A stretch of DNA of 64,000 nucleotides from a virus, in the IMG/VR virus record IMGVR_UViG_3300042448_001752, positions 1 to 64,000 of that record. One strand, given 5' to 3'. The notes beneath the pieces were generated by a model. It saw only the letters and a list, made by a program, of their open reading frames with translations. It searched no databases and was not told the DNA's origin. Below are positions 1-10,541 of the stretch, piece by piece (within the stretch, counting starts at the first letter, position 1; every line of letters begins with the position of its first letter). The translations under genes and the position numbers were made by a program.

Positions 1-1799
1 AACGATTTTGAATAAATGGTTTCATTATTTTTATTAATCTCAACATTAACGGTTCTATCATCAATATTATATGTAAAGAAATAAAATACCCATTTATTTT
101 GTGTGTTTAATATTGGTAGTATTGAATAGTATTCTGAGTTAGATGAAACACCTTTACCTGAATTAATTAAGAACGTGTTTTGTTCATTTGTTATGATATT
201 AACGTTGGTATCATTTATTAATTTTTTATAAAAGAAATCCTCTAAAAAGTTTTGGCAATTATTTATTTCACATTCTGATTTATAAATTTCTTTAGTTGTT
301 ATATGTGAAAATTTATTTAAAAAGAAATCGGTTTTAAATGTCATTGCGGTAGTTTCAATACCAACATTAGATGCTGTAGGTAATGTACACAAGAACGCAT
401 CTTTTTCATCCAAAGATTCAAACGATTGATTTACATATTCAATGTCATCATGATGTAATATCACATCGTAGGTTATATAAAATACTTTATTAAAATTAAA
501 ATCTTTAGCGGATTTAAACCCATTAATTAAATTAGTTAAAACAGGTAACGATTGGTTAGTATCTTTTAATCCATTAATATTAATCTCAACATCAAACTCT
601 GGTTTATAATTATAAAACTTAGTATAGTAAGAATGTTCAGTTGTTGGGTTATTTGAATCAAAAATATAATAGTCCACCATTTTTTGAATCTCATCCGATA
701 CTGGATAATGAGAAACCAACATTACTTTTCTACCTAATTTTTTAACTGACTCAATACACTCAACAGTTAATTTTTCACGTGATTTAGTGTTTGGGTAAGT
801 ACCGACAATGACCAATTCATTGTTATCGTACTTTTCCTTACGCGGATTTAAAATAGATAATAAATTAGAAATGTCAGTATCAACATTACCCGTTAAAAAA
901 GTAATATTTTCGTAATTATCATACTTTCCACAATAAACATCAAGATTATACATCATCATAGGAATCCTATACTCTAACGCCTCTTTCAATGCGATTGGAT
1001 TTAGTTCTTTATTATGTCTATCACCTTTTGATGGGAATAGGAATAAATCTGACGCCTCAATAAACGACGGTACATCTTTTCTTTCACTCCAGATAACACA
1101 GTTATCCGGTTTATTATTAATTAAAGGTTCCCAATAAGATTTAAAATTATCCGCCTGATTACCTAAGAAATGAAATTTTATTTTATAATCTTTTAATTTA
1201 TGAGCAATTTCAAAAATATAAGATTGATTTTTTCTTGATGTAAAAAGGCCAACATTTAATACGTGTTTATATGATGGGTCAAAACCGAGCAAATCTTGGT
1301 TTTGTTTTTTATTCTTATCTTTATAGTCGACAGGATATTCAACTATTTCATATGGGATATCATATATCGAATACCTAAAGGCATTAAACGCACTAACAAA
1401 AATAAATTTATCAGGAAACCATCTTTTAGATGACACAGGAAAACTTGAGTCGTGTGTTGTCTCTAATATAGTATAGGCTCTACCCTCTCGATATAATTCT
1501 TTTGTGACAGAGTCATCCATGAAAAATTCAGGGAATTCTTCCATACTAACAACATCAGGTTTAAACTCATTAACAATTCTAATTAACTCGTTTTTATCCT
1601 CCCCTAATGAATGAAAATTATTACCTAACAAATTTTGTATTTGATTTCTTTGGACAACGTAAGACCACGCAACAAATGCGTACTCAACGCACTTAATTTC
1701 ATATTCATCGTTTATTAATTGTATTTTATTTAAAGTTACTTGAGGCGCACCACCAGTGCTTAAATGAGGGGAAATTACTAATATTTTTTTCTTTTCCAT
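1..1799 (-). CDS. Two-domain glycosyltransferase (GT4-like N-terminus, second GT-like domain), partial
   Basis: The reading frame opens at an ATG at 1799 and runs off the left edge without a stop, giving about 599 residues. The N-terminus (ILVISPHLSTGGAPQ, about residues 6-20) matches the start of group 1 (GT4, GT-B fold) glycosyltransferases. Around residues 240-270 the segment FLFPSKGDRHNKELNPIALK contains the GT4 nucleotide-sugar-binding region with spaced acidic residues. From about residue 325 a new domain starts (VIVGTYPNTKSREKL), resembling the first strand and helix of a GT-A enzyme, with a later HHDD that could be a metal site. It probably adds two sugars in succession. Its start lies 2 bases after the stop of the FkbM gene, so it is the last visible member of a minus-strand operon. 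The family assignment of the second half is uncertain. Confidence 0.75.
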   Translation of the reverse strand, partial: MEKKKILVISPHLSTGGAPQVTLNKIQLINDEYEIKCVEYAFVAWSYVVQRNQIQNLLGNNFHSLGEDKNELIRIVNEFKPDVVSMEEFPEFFMDDSVTKELYREGRAYTILETTHDSSFPVSSKRWFPDKFIFVSAFNAFRYSIYDIPYEIVEYPVDYKDKNKKQNQDLLGFDPSYKHVLNVGLFTSRKNQSYIFEIAHKLKDYKIKFHFLGNQADNFKSYWEPLINNKPDNCVIWSERKDVPSFIEASDLFLFPSKGDRHNKELNPIALKEALEYRIPMMMYNLDVYCGKYDNYENITFLTGNVDTDISNLLSILNPRKEKYDNNELVIVGTYPNTKSREKLTVECIESVKKLGRKVMLVSHYPVSDEIQKMVDYYIFDSNNPTTEHSYYTKFYNYKPEFDVEININGLKDTNQSLPVLTNLINGFKSAKDFNFNKVFYITYDVILHHDDIEYVNQSFESLDEKDAFLCTLPTASNVGIETTAMTFKTDFFLNKFSHITTKEIYKSECEINNCQNFLEDFFYKKLINDTNVNIITNEQNTFLINSGKGVSSNSEYYSILPILNTQNKWVFYFFTYNIDDRTVNVEINKNNETIYSKS

Positions 1800-1801
1800 T
1801 G

Positions 1802-2752
1802 TTATATTAAATTGTTGTTATAAGCGTAGATTAATCCAATATCATTAGACCCAAAAGTGTCTTCAATTATAAAGTGGTTTAATTTTAATATTTCAATAAC
1901 CTCATCATAAATTTCTCTTGAGTGGTATTCCATGGCAATCTTACCAACATTGTTTTGTAAGTATTCTTTATTGATAGTACGGAATAAATCTAATTCACCC
2001 CCTTCACAGTCGACTTTTAAGAAATCTATTCGAGGAATATCATAATCAGATATTAATTGATTAATGGTGGTTGTCTCAACAATTTCTTCACCAATAACAC
2101 TTGATGGGCGAAACCCGTTTTTATTTTTTTGTGAAAAATTATTACCATTAACTTCGGTAATCATAAATTTTTCAAAACCGTTTTCACTACTAATTGATTT
2201 ATTAATACAAGTTACATTATATTCTAAAAGATTTTGTTTCATACTCTTAAAGGTTGCTTTTAGAGGTTCAACGGCATAAACTTTTTTTGGATTAAACATT
2301 TGTGAGTATAATGAGAAAACCCCATAATTAGCTCCAATGTCAACAACAACATCATTAATATTAAGTCTAACAAAATCTCTTTCGTATACTTTATCATAAA
2401 AGATTTCTGTGACAATTGGGAATAAATCATCCCCCAAATGAGATAATTTAACTTGTTTTGAGTTAATTACTAAAAATCTATTTTGACCAAATAGTTTTAA
2501 TTCCTGAGAATATTGTAGGTCACCATACATAATTGATAAGGTTATGTTTCTAAGTCTTTTCGCGTTAGATTCACCAGTTGATATCCACCAATTGGTTCCT
2601 TTTTGTAACCCCATGTTTGATTTGTGTACGGTTAACCCCGTATTGTCATCGATAATTGAGACCTCGTATGTTTCTTTTATGTCATCACCATTAAAGTCAA
2701 AATGGATTACGCCATTTTCTTCAATATTAGTTACTGTAAAAATATTATTCAT
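1802..2752 (-). CDS. FkbM-family SAM-dependent methyltransferase
   Basis: A protein of 316 residues with a class I methyltransferase core in its second half. VDIGANYGVFSLYS (about residues 137-150) is the SAM-binding glycine motif, AVEPLK with Glu162 is the acidic ribose-binding position, and FLKVDCEGGE (about 245) is the conserved FkbM signature. FkbM proteins O-methylate sugars or small molecules, so methylation of a glycan made by the neighbouring glycosyltransferases is the likely role. The first 100 or so residues form a separate beta-rich region without a recognisable family and may bind the substrate. It lies between the GT2 stub (1 base upstream) and the two-domain glycosyltransferase (2 bases downstream), which implies co-transcription. 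Family call is confident; substrate is inferred. Confidence 0.85.
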   Translation of the reverse strand: MNNIFTVTNIEENGVIHFDFNGDDIKETYEVSIIDDNTGLTVHKSNMGLQKGTNWWISTGESNAKRLRNITLSIMYGDLQYSQELKLFGQNRFLVINSKQVKLSHLGDDLFPIVTEIFYDKVYERDFVRLNINDVVVDIGANYGVFSLYSQMFNPKKVYAVEPLKATFKSMKQNLLEYNVTCINKSISSENGFEKFMITEVNGNNFSQKNKNGFRPSSVIGEEIVETTTINQLISDYDIPRIDFLKVDCEGGELDLFRTINKEYLQNNVGKIAMEYHSREIYDEVIEILKLNHFIIEDTFGSNDIGLIYAYNNNLI

Positions 2753-2753
2753 A

Positions 2754-2909
2754 TTATATGTGTATAAATTCGTTATGGATTATTTGTTTGTTTAATGTCA
2801 CCTCAACTCTAAATTTTTTGAACTCATTTTTTAAGTTTATCCAAGGACGTAAACACTCATCAATATATTCTTCGGAGTTGTATACCGAAAGTAATATTCC
2901 TATTTTCAT
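2754..2909 (-). pseudogene. Truncated GT2 glycosyltransferase (N-terminal stub, 51 residues)
   Basis: An open frame of 51 residues begins MKIGILLSVYNSEEYIDECL, which is the first beta strand and helix of a GT-A (GT2) glycosyltransferase, where the nucleotide-sugar would bind. A full enzyme needs at least 200 residues, but this one stops at 2754, just before the FkbM start at 2752. After about residue 30 the sequence no longer looks like a GT2. The start overlaps the stop of the GT9 gene as ATGA, so it is probably still translated by coupling. The simplest reading is an internal deletion that removed the catalytic part while the reading frame at the 5' end survived. A short functional peptide cannot be excluded. 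Confidence 0.6.
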
Positions 2910-3847
2910 ATAATTTCTAAAATTTTATTAAACACTTGGTCAACCGATGGATGACATTCAAATGTGGGTTTATTTTCCAAACAATTAATTAATGGAGGCA
3001 CTCCTTGAATATCTCCCCATTCCTTCACCCCATATTTCATATCAGAACCGCAGAACAAACTACACCCACCACCAACATAATGGTATTTATAATCTTGGGA
3101 ACCGTTTCGATACGGAGCTCTAAATTCTTTGTTAATTGAGCTACCTAATTGTAAAATATTAGAATCGGTTGTTCCGGCTAAGTGTAATAAACCCGAATCC
3201 ATTGTGATAAAACACATTGATTTATCAATCAAATGCCATGACTGACTTAATGTTGTTTTATTCATTAGGTTAATTCCGTTTTTGATTTCAAAATTAAAGA
3301 TTGGTTTCTTAACATTAAAAAATCCTACTTCGCTAGATTCTTTTCCTATTGAAACAACACTAATGTTTTGTTCATTTAATCTTTTAGTTAACTCCATCCA
3401 TTTAACCGCATCCCATGTTCTACTTGGCCAGTTTTGTACAGGATGAATTAGTACGTATTTATCAGGTAACTTATTAATTGGTTCGAAAGTGTCGGGAATA
3501 TAATCCAACCCCATCTCATCTTTAGTTAACATAAACCCAAGTTTAATTGCGTGATATTGTCTTATGTCTATTCTATTATGTTTGAACTCAATACCCTTAT
3601 TATTTTTTTGACCATTTTCATAAAATGAATTATGAGATATAAAATTTGAATTTATAAAGTCTCGATTAATTGAACTTGATTGGTATACCTTTTCAACCAA
3701 CGGATTATTCTTAAATAACTCAGGAAAATCTGTTACAACAATAATTTTTGAGTTATACGAGTCATATAATTTTCTAAGGACAGGTGTGGAACATAAAGTA
3801 TCCCCAATGGCCTTTGCTTCTGTTAAATCAAGACATATTTTTTTCAT
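2906..3847 (-). CDS. GT9-like (heptosyltransferase family) glycosyltransferase
   Basis: A protein of 313 residues with the layout of the GT9 (ADP-heptose LPS heptosyltransferase) family, GT-B fold. GDTLCSTPVLRKL near residues 16-28 is the N-terminal acceptor-side motif. YVLIHPVQNWPSRTW near 131-145 is the start of the C-terminal domain, with the family's Pro/Ser-Arg-Trp pattern. ITMDSGLLHLAGT near 214-226 matches the donor-binding TxDSGxxHLA motif. Phage members usually transfer a sugar other than heptose, so the donor is unknown. It is the first gene of the minus-strand glycan operon, and its stop overlaps the ATG of the GT2 stub by 4 bases. A 91-base divergent region separates it from the mucin-like gene. 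Confidence 0.75.
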   Translation of the reverse strand: MKKICLDLTEAKAIGDTLCSTPVLRKLYDSYNSKIIVVTDFPELFKNNPLVEKVYQSSSINRDFINSNFISHNSFYENGQKNNKGIEFKHNRIDIRQYHAIKLGFMLTKDEMGLDYIPDTFEPINKLPDKYVLIHPVQNWPSRTWDAVKWMELTKRLNEQNISVVSIGKESSEVGFFNVKKPIFNFEIKNGINLMNKTTLSQSWHLIDKSMCFITMDSGLLHLAGTTDSNILQLGSSINKEFRAPYRNGSQDYKYHYVGGGCSLFCGSDMKYGVKEWGDIQGVPPLINCLENKPTFECHPSVDQVFNKILEII

Positions 3848-3938
3848 ATGTAAAATATAAAATAAAAAGGGATAAAATACAGATTAAAGTTTGTTTACTT
3901 CACTTTAAGGTAAATGAATTTTCATAGTATTTATTGTA
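3848..3938. promoter_or_regulatory. Divergent intergenic region between the GT9 operon and the mucin-like gene
   Basis: This 91-base AT-rich stretch separates two outward-facing transcription units, so it should contain both promoters. On the plus strand TATTTATTG starts at 3928, only a few bases before the ATG at 3939, and matches the motif found before other structural genes here. No comparable motif is visible toward the minus-strand gene, only A/T tracts. No Shine-Dalgarno-like sequence precedes either start. Confidence 0.4.
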
Positions 3939-6900
3939 ATGACGAGTCTTGTAATAACTAGTTTGAGTGGGGTTGGCCCTTTTACCGTAACATTATGCGA
4001 TATAACTAACACGTATTGTTATATTGTTGCGACTAATGTAACAACCACTCCATTACTAGTTAATATACCAATACAGTTAACCAATGTTCAACAAATATTG
4101 GTTAATGTTACCGATTCCTATAATTGCGTTGATTTACAATTATATAGTTGCCCTGAACCAACACCAACATCAACAATAACCCCAACACCAACACAAACCT
4201 TAGGGGGATGTAATTGTATTACATTTACAAACTCAACACTGTTTAACCTTAATTTTGGGTTAGCCGAATGTAACGGAATTATATTATCGTCAGTAATAAA
4301 TCCTGGTGTAACTTTGTATTATTGTGGACAATCCCCATATGGGGATGTAGGTGTCGGTATTAATGTTGGTAATATTTGTATTAATACATGTTATCCACCG
4401 ACAAATACTCCTACACCAACAAATACACCAACATCTGTAACACCAACACCTACACCAACTAACACACCTACACAAACTGAAACTCCAACAAATACGCCAA
4501 CTAACACCCAAACGCCAACTAACACGCCAACTTCAACTGAAACTCCAACTAATACCCCAACTAATACACCTACACCAACACCAACTGAAACTCCGACTGA
4601 AACTCCGACTGAAACTCCGACAAATACACCAACTGAAACACCAACACCAACTGAAACACCAACACCAACTGAAACACCATCCCAAACACCTACACAAACA
4701 CCGACTAACACACCAACAAACACACCAACACCAGGATTATCACCAACCACAACCCCAACTAACACTCAAACACCAACAAATACACCAACAAATACAGTAA
4801 CACCAACTAACACTCCAACTCCAACCCAAACACCGACAAATACACCAACACCAGGATTATCACCAACCACAACCCCAACTAACACTCAAACTCCAACCCA
4901 AACACCAACAAATACAGTAACACCAACTAACACTTCAAGTCCAACCCAAACACCGACAAATACACCAACACCAGGATTATCACCAACCACAACCCCAACT
5001 AACACTCCAACACCAACTGAAACACCAACAAATACCCCAACGCCAACTGAAACGCCAACAAATACCCCAACTGAAACGCCAACAAATACCCCAACTGAAA
5101 CGCCAACTGAAACGCCAACTAACACTCCTACCCCAACAAACACACCAACGCCAGGATTATCACCAACCACAACCCCAACTAACACTCCAACTCCAACCCA
5201 AACACCAACAAATACACCAACAAATACAGTAACACCAACTAACACTCCAACTCCAACCCAAACACCGACAAATACACCAACAAGTACACCGACGGTAACT
5301 CCGACAAATACTCCAACTAAAACTCCGACAAATACTCCTACCCCAACAAATACAGTAACACCAGGATTATCACCAACCACAACCCCAACTAACACCCCAA
5401 CACCTACATCAACCCAAACACCAACAAATACCCCAACCCAAACACCTACCAACACACCAACAAATACCCAAACTCCAACAAATACCACAACCCAAACACC
5501 TACCAACACGCCGACAAATACTCCAACTCAAACACCAACACCAGGATTATCACCAACCACAACCTCAACTAACACTCCAACACCAACTGAAACTCCAACT
5601 AAAACGCCGACAAATACTCCAACAAGTACTCCAACTGAAACTCCAACTAACACACCTACACAAACTCCAACAAATACAGTAACACCAACAAATACAGTAA
5701 CACCAACAAATACTCCTACGACAACAAATACAGTAACACCAACAAATACTGTAACCCCAACAAATACAGTAACACCAACTAAAACTCCGACAAATACACC
5801 AACTAAAACACCAACTAAAACCCCAACTAAAACTCCAACCCAAACTCCAACACCAACTAAAACTCCAACCCAAACCCAAACTCCAACCCAAACTCCAACT
5901 CCTACATCAACGTATATTCCGTCTTGGGACTGTAATGGTATTTATTGTTTTGACCCAGGTGATGGTACAGGATATTTCTCTACATTTGAAGAGTGTGACA
6001 GTATATGTAACACTTATGATTGTGTCGAGGGTAATTGTGAACAAAATTTCACTGGTGAGGGAGAATATGTTGGTATAATTGAGTGTTTAACTTTTTGTTT
6101 ACCAACACCAACTCCAACCCAAACACCAACTAATACTCCAACAAATACTCCAACGCCAACTGAAACACCAACTAATACTCCAACAAATACTCCAACGCCA
6201 ACTCAAACACCAACGACAACTGAAACGCCAACCCAAACGCCAACCCAAACGCCAACTAACACTTCAACACCAACTAACACTCCAACACCAACTGAAACGC
6301 CAACCCAAACGCCAACTAACACTTCAACACCAACTAACACTCCAACACCAACTGAAACACCAACTAATACTCCAACAAATACTCCAACGCCAACCCAAAC
6401 ACCAACTAACACTCCAACGCCAACTAACACTCCAACACCAACTGAAACGCCAACCCAAACACCAACAAACACTCCAACACCAACTAATACTCCAACACCA
6501 ACTGAAACTCCAACCCAAACACCAACAAATACCCCAACACCAACTGAAACGCCAACAAATACCCCAACACCAACTGAAACGCCAACAAATACTCCAACTG
6601 AAACACCAACTGAAACGCCAACAAATACTCCAACTGAAACACCAACTAACACTCCAACCCAAACTAACACACCAAGTCCAACTGAAACTCCAACAAATAC
6701 TCCAACTGAAACACCAACAAATACTCCTACCCCAACTGAAACTCCAACAAATACCCCAACTGAAACTCCAACAAATACTCCAACTGAAACTCCAACAAAT
6801 ACGCCCACCCCAACTGAAACTCCAACAAATACCCCAACTGAAACTCCAACAAATACTCCAACTGAAACTCCGACCCAAACTCCGACCCAAACACCAACTG

Positions 6901-9203
6901 AAACTCCGACAAATACTCCAACTGAAACTCCAACAAATACGCCCACACCAACTAACACGCCAACACCAACAGTTACGCCAACACCAACTAACACTCCAAC
7001 ACCAACTGAAACGCCAACAAATACCCCAACTGAAACACCAACAAATACTCCAACTGAAACACCAACAAATACTCCAACTGAAACGCCAACAAATACTCCA
7101 ACTGAAACTCCAACAAATACTCCAACTGAAACCCCAACAAATACTCCAACAAATACTCCAACTGAAACTCCAACTAACACTCCAACCCCAACTGAAACTC
7201 CAACAAATACTCCAACTGAAACGCCAACTAACACTCCAACCCAAACTGAAACACCAACAAATACGCCAACAAATACTCCAACGCCAACTAACACTCCAAC
7301 CCCAACTGAAACACCAACAAATACCCCAACTAACACTCCAACACCAACTCAAACGCCTACACCAACTAACACTCCGACACCAACAGTCACACTTGGGTTA
7401 ACTCCAACACCAACAAATACTTCAACCCCGACAAATACTATAACGCCAACAAATACCCCTACAACAACAAATACTCCAACCCAAACACCGACTAACACCC
7501 CAACCCCAACAAATACACCAACCCAAACATCAACTAACACCCCAACCCAAACTAACACTCCGACAAATACTCCAACTCAAACTCCAACAAATACTCCAAC
7601 AAATACTCTAACACCAACACCAACAAATACACCAACAAATACAACAACAAATACACCAACAAATACTGTGACTCCAACCCAAACACCAACTAACACTCCA
7701 ACCCAAACACCAACTAACACTCCAACACCAACAAATACACCAACTCAAACACCGACAAATACTCCGACAAATACTGTAACTAACACCCAAACACCAACAA
7801 ATACACCAACAAATACACCAACTCAAACACCAACTGAAACTCCAACAAATACTCCGACAAATACTGTAACTAACACCCAAACACCAACAAATACGCCAAC
7901 AAATACTGTGACTAACACCCCAACTGAAACTCCAACAAATACGCCAACCCAAACTAACACTCCAACTAATACTGTAACACCAACAGTTACACCAACATCA
8001 CCGCCAGAATTACCAATTTATACTGGTGAAACTGTTTGTGATATTCCATATAACATTAACACAGGGATTACAGGTTCTTGGCAGATTACAGTTCAGTTAG
8101 GTTCGTATACGGGAACCGTTGCCTGTACTTTTAATGCATATCAGGTACCAGATAAGTTCCAAGTTTTTTGGGATGGGAATTTGGTTATTGATACAGGGTT
8201 TAGGGGTAACGCCATTTTTAATTCACAATTAAATGCCTTAGGATATCCAAGTGTTGTAGGTACAGGTTTTGTTACTGCTTCTTGGACTAAATTAACAGCG
8301 TTTCCTGATTTCGCAACAGTTGTGGTTACCGCTCCTATTGATTCAACTAGATTTTATTTTAAATTGGGTTGTCCGGCTGTAACACCAACACCAACGGTAA
8401 CCCCAACCCACACACCAGCACCAACAAATACCCCAACTAATACTCCAACACCTACACCTTTACCGATAATACCACTATGTTCTGTATTAATTAATGGGGG
8501 TACTGACGTATCCGCCTATTTTCCATCATCAAATACTAACGTATTGTTAGGTAATTCTTTTACTTTTTCCCCAGATATTGCACATACAACAACTAAACTA
8601 TGGTTGTATGATGGGACAATTCTAGAATATGACATAACATTAAGTCCTTGGTCGGCAACGTTCAACAGAACTATCGAATACCCTTTAGGTGTTAATTTAG
8701 GGAATGGTTTAGGCTCCATTACCAACACTGAGTTAATCTCAACAGACGATACAGTAACACCTAATCAAATAATTGTTTTAGATATTACCACAAGTACCGC
8801 AGTCTCAACTGTAATTGGAACACTAGGGGTTGGTAGGTATGTTTCGGGTGATATTTTATTAACAACTACAAATAAAATATTAGTTACTAATGAAGGTAAT
8901 GATGGAGTATTCCTTAGTCAATATAGTTATCCGTCAGGTACTTTTGAAGTTGAGGTCGATATTACGTCAACCACAAGCCAACCGTATGGTTTATTTATTG
9001 ATAGTGGTAATATATATGTTTGTAACAGTGGTGGTGAAATATATAATGTTGATGTTAACTTCCCATACACACAAACATTATCTAATATCTCAGGATTATT
9101 TGTTGGAGGAGCATCTCAAGTACCAAGTTGTTGTGATACTAACCTAAACTTACCACCAACTCCTACACCAACAAATACTCCAACACCTACACCAATCGCA
9201 TAA
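3939..9203 (+). CDS. Giant Thr/Pro-rich mucin-like virion surface protein
   Basis: A protein of 1754 residues. Residues about 1-75 form a small beta-rich domain ([11 protein letters not shown]), followed by a Cys-containing globular segment to about 150. Two long tracts (about 152-658 and 721-1353) are built from four-residue units X-Thr-Pro-Thr, with X mostly Asn, Glu, Pro or Gln, so that every second residue is Thr. Between them sits a Cys-rich module (about 663-720) made of two tandem copies. Two globular domains follow (about 1355-1480 and 1512-1735), joined by short Thr/Pro linkers; the last looks like beta-propeller blades. The composition is that of a mucin or stalk: extended, rigid and rich in potential O-glycosylation sites. 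Glycosyltransferase operons lie on both sides, so it is the obvious candidate substrate. Attachment to the virion is inferred. There are no frameshifts across more than 5 kb, so it is under selection. Confidence 0.85.
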   Translation: MTSLVITSLSGVGPFTVTLCDITNTYCYIVATNVTTTPLLVNIPIQLTNVQQILVNVTDSYNCVDLQLYSCPEPTPTSTITPTPTQTLGGCNCITFTNSTLFNLNFGLAECNGIILSSVINPGVTLYYCGQSPYGDVGVGINVGNICINTCYPPTNTPTPTNTPTSVTPTPTPTNTPTQTETPTNTPTNTQTPTNTPTSTETPTNTPTNTPTPTPTETPTETPTETPTNTPTETPTPTETPTPTETPSQTPTQTPTNTPTNTPTPGLSPTTTPTNTQTPTNTPTNTVTPTNTPTPTQTPTNTPTPGLSPTTTPTNTQTPTQTPTNTVTPTNTSSPTQTPTNTPTPGLSPTTTPTNTPTPTETPTNTPTPTETPTNTPTETPTNTPTETPTETPTNTPTPTNTPTPGLSPTTTPTNTPTPTQTPTNTPTNTVTPTNTPTPTQTPTNTPTSTPTVTPTNTPTKTPTNTPTPTNTVTPGLSPTTTPTNTPTPTSTQTPTNTPTQTPTNTPTNTQTPTNTTTQTPTNTPTNTPTQTPTPGLSPTTTSTNTPTPTETPTKTPTNTPTSTPTETPTNTPTQTPTNTVTPTNTVTPTNTPTTTNTVTPTNTVTPTNTVTPTKTPTNTPTKTPTKTPTKTPTQTPTPTKTPTQTQTPTQTPTPTSTYIPSWDCNGIYCFDPGDGTGYFSTFEECDSICNTYDCVEGNCEQNFTGEGEYVGIIECLTFCLPTPTPTQTPTNTPTNTPTPTETPTNTPTNTPTPTQTPTTTETPTQTPTQTPTNTSTPTNTPTPTETPTQTPTNTSTPTNTPTPTETPTNTPTNTPTPTQTPTNTPTPTNTPTPTETPTQTPTNTPTPTNTPTPTETPTQTPTNTPTPTETPTNTPTPTETPTNTPTETPTETPTNTPTETPTNTPTQTNTPSPTETPTNTPTETPTNTPTPTETPTNTPTETPTNTPTETPTNTPTPTETPTNTPTETPTNTPTETPTQTPTQTPTETPTNTPTETPTNTPTPTNTPTPTVTPTPTNTPTPTETPTNTPTETPTNTPTETPTNTPTETPTNTPTETPTNTPTETPTNTPTNTPTETPTNTPTPTETPTNTPTETPTNTPTQTETPTNTPTNTPTPTNTPTPTETPTNTPTNTPTPTQTPTPTNTPTPTVTLGLTPTPTNTSTPTNTITPTNTPTTTNTPTQTPTNTPTPTNTPTQTSTNTPTQTNTPTNTPTQTPTNTPTNTLTPTPTNTPTNTTTNTPTNTVTPTQTPTNTPTQTPTNTPTPTNTPTQTPTNTPTNTVTNTQTPTNTPTNTPTQTPTETPTNTPTNTVTNTQTPTNTPTNTVTNTPTETPTNTPTQTNTPTNTVTPTVTPTSPPELPIYTGETVCDIPYNINTGITGSWQITVQLGSYTGTVACTFNAYQVPDKFQVFWDGNLVIDTGFRGNAIFNSQLNALGYPSVVGTGFVTASWTKLTAFPDFATVVVTAPIDSTRFYFKLGCPAVTPTPTVTPTHTPAPTNTPTNTPTPTPLPIIPLCSVLINGGTDVSAYFPSSNTNVLLGNSFTFSPDIAHTTTKLWLYDGTILEYDITLSPWSATFNRTIEYPLGVNLGNGLGSITNTELISTDDTVTPNQIIVLDITTSTAVSTVIGTLGVGRYVSGDILLTTTNKILVTNEGNDGVFLSQYSYPSGTFEVEVDITSTTSQPYGLFIDSGNIYVCNSGGEIYNVDVNFPYTQTLSNISGLFVGGASQVPSCCDTNLNLPPTPTPTNTPTPTPIA
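4394..5913 (+). repeat. Thr/Pro coding repeat tract 1, with six higher-order PGLSPTTT blocks
   Basis: The 12-base unit encoding X-Thr-Pro-Thr is repeated throughout, with varied Thr codons. On top of it, a block beginning ccaggattatcaccaacc (Pro-Gly-Leu-Ser-Pro-Thr-Thr-Thr) starts at 4731, 4851, 4971, 5151, 5361 and 5541. The spacings are 120, 120, 180, 210 and 180 bases, all multiples of 30. The first three blocks are nearly identical over their full 120 bases, which points to recent duplication by recombination or slippage. All changes preserve the reading frame. Confidence 0.9.
6101..7998 (+). repeat. Thr/Pro coding repeat tract 2
   Basis: This second low-complexity tract has the same 12-base X-Thr-Pro-Thr unit but is dominated by Glu-Thr-Pro-Thr-Asn-Thr-Pro-Thr pairs (24-base unit). 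A duplicated 60-base segment is visible near 6237-6356. It lacks the PGLSPTTT blocks apart from one degenerate copy near 7388 (Leu-Gly-Leu-Thr). Long antisense open frames in this region are by-products of the periodic composition. Confidence 0.9.
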
Positions 9204-9291
9204 CCAACAACAGAATTATTCATAAAAAAACTAAAGGGTAATACTTTATTAACAACAAATATTTTTTATATTTTATTTAAAAATAAAAACC

Positions 9292-10539
9292 ATGAAAATA
9301 TTTGTTCAGATAGCCTCTTATCGTGACCCCCAACTTATCCCAACAATCAAATCAATGTTGGAGAATGCCAAAAACCCAAAAAATTTAGTAATCGGAATTT
9401 GTCGTCAATACCATCCTGAGGATGGGTTTGATGATTTATCAGAATATGCTAAAGATAAACGATTTAGAGTTATTGATGTTTTATATTCTGACGCTAAAGG
9501 AGTTTGTTGGGCAAGAAACCAAGTTCAACAATTATATAAAGGCGAAGAATATACCCTACAAATAGACTCCCATATGAGATTTGAAAAATATTGGGACGAC
9601 ACCTTAATCAAAATGGTTAAACAACTTCAAAAGAAAGGATTTGAGAAACCTTTATTAACAGGATACGTATCTTCATTTGACCCGGACAATGACCCGGAAG
9701 GCAGAGTTACGGTACCTTGGAGAATGGCTTTTGATAGATTCATTCCTGAAGGGGCGGTATTCTTTTTACCTGAAACAATTCCTGGATGGGAAACCCTTAA
9801 AGAACCGGTTACTTCACGATTTTATTCTGCCCATATGGCATTCACTCTTGGTCAATTTAGTGTTGAAGTTCAACACGACCCTGAATTTTATTTTCACGGA
9901 GAAGAGATATCAATCGCCGTTAGAGCATTCACTCACGGATATGATTTATTCCACCCACATAAAGTTGTGATTTGGCACGAATACACCCGTAAAGGTAGAA
10001 CAAAACAATGGGACGACGATAAAGAGTGGGGAAAGAAAAATGAATTATCCCATAAAAAAAATCGTCAACTATTTGGTATGGATGGTGAAGAGGTAACAAT
10101 GGATTTTAGTTATTATGGATTTGGAACCGAAAGAACTTTAAAAGACTATGAGATTTATTCAGGTCTTAGATTTTCAAATAGAGCCGCACAACAATATACT
10201 TTAGATAAACATTACGCACCTAATCCAACAATTTATGAAACTGAAGAAGAATGGTTAGCAAGTTACGCCACTATTTTTAAACATTGTATTGATGTTGGTT
10301 TTACTCAAGTTCCAGAAAATGACTATGATTTTTGGGCGGTAATTTTTGAGGGTAGTAATGGTAATGAGTTATATAGGAAAGATGCGGATAAGGAAGAAAT
10401 TAATCGATTAAAATCTGACAAAGATGGATATTGTAAAATATGGAGAGATTTTCAAACAACTGAGAAACCAAATAAATGGATTGTATGGCCACATAGTGAG
10501 TCTAAAGGTTGGTGTGAGATAATAACAGGTAACTTATAA
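9292..10539 (+). CDS. GT60-like polypeptide GlcNAc transferase (PF11397 family)
   Basis: A protein of 415 residues. The first 120 match the GlcNAc (PF11397/GT60) family closely: IFVQIASYRDPQLIPTIKSM at the N-terminus, the strand with IGICRQYH, the segment GVCWARNQVQQLY, and QIDSHMRF near 94-101, where Asp-Ser-His replaces the usual DxD metal motif. Further conserved segments include FYSAHMAFTLGQF and YFHGEEISIAVRAFTHGYD near 195-220. Eukaryotic members attach alpha-GlcNAc to hydroxyproline of Skp1 or to Thr of mucin-like proteins. It is the first gene after the Thr/Pro mucin-like protein and heads a tight plus-strand operon (the next start is 2 bases downstream). Family call is strong; that its acceptor is the phage mucin is an inference. 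Confidence 0.85.
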   Translation: MKIFVQIASYRDPQLIPTIKSMLENAKNPKNLVIGICRQYHPEDGFDDLSEYAKDKRFRVIDVLYSDAKGVCWARNQVQQLYKGEEYTLQIDSHMRFEKYWDDTLIKMVKQLQKKGFEKPLLTGYVSSFDPDNDPEGRVTVPWRMAFDRFIPEGAVFFLPETIPGWETLKEPVTSRFYSAHMAFTLGQFSVEVQHDPEFYFHGEEISIAVRAFTHGYDLFHPHKVVIWHEYTRKGRTKQWDDDKEWGKKNELSHKKNRQLFGMDGEEVTMDFSYYGFGTERTLKDYEIYSGLRFSNRAAQQYTLDKHYAPNPTIYETEEEWLASYATIFKHCIDVGFTQVPENDYDFWAVIFEGSNGNELYRKDADKEEINRLKSDKDGYCKIWRDFQTTEKPNKWIVWPHSESKGWCEIITGNL

Positions 10540-10541
10540 AA

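Noticed and set aside
4391-7952. Long antisense open frames rich in Val-Gly or Cys-Trp-Ser, up to 377 residues
   Set aside because: They are created by the 12-base periodic composition of the Thr/Pro tracts, have no start context, overlap each other in two frames, and end where the tracts end.
4394-7998. CRISPR-like direct repeats
   Set aside because: The repeats are short, contiguous, in phase with codons and without unique spacers, so they are coding tandem repeats.
8516-9147. Open frames of 70 and 85 residues in other frames of the mucin-like gene
   Set aside because: They lie inside a long intact coding region and have no family or leader.
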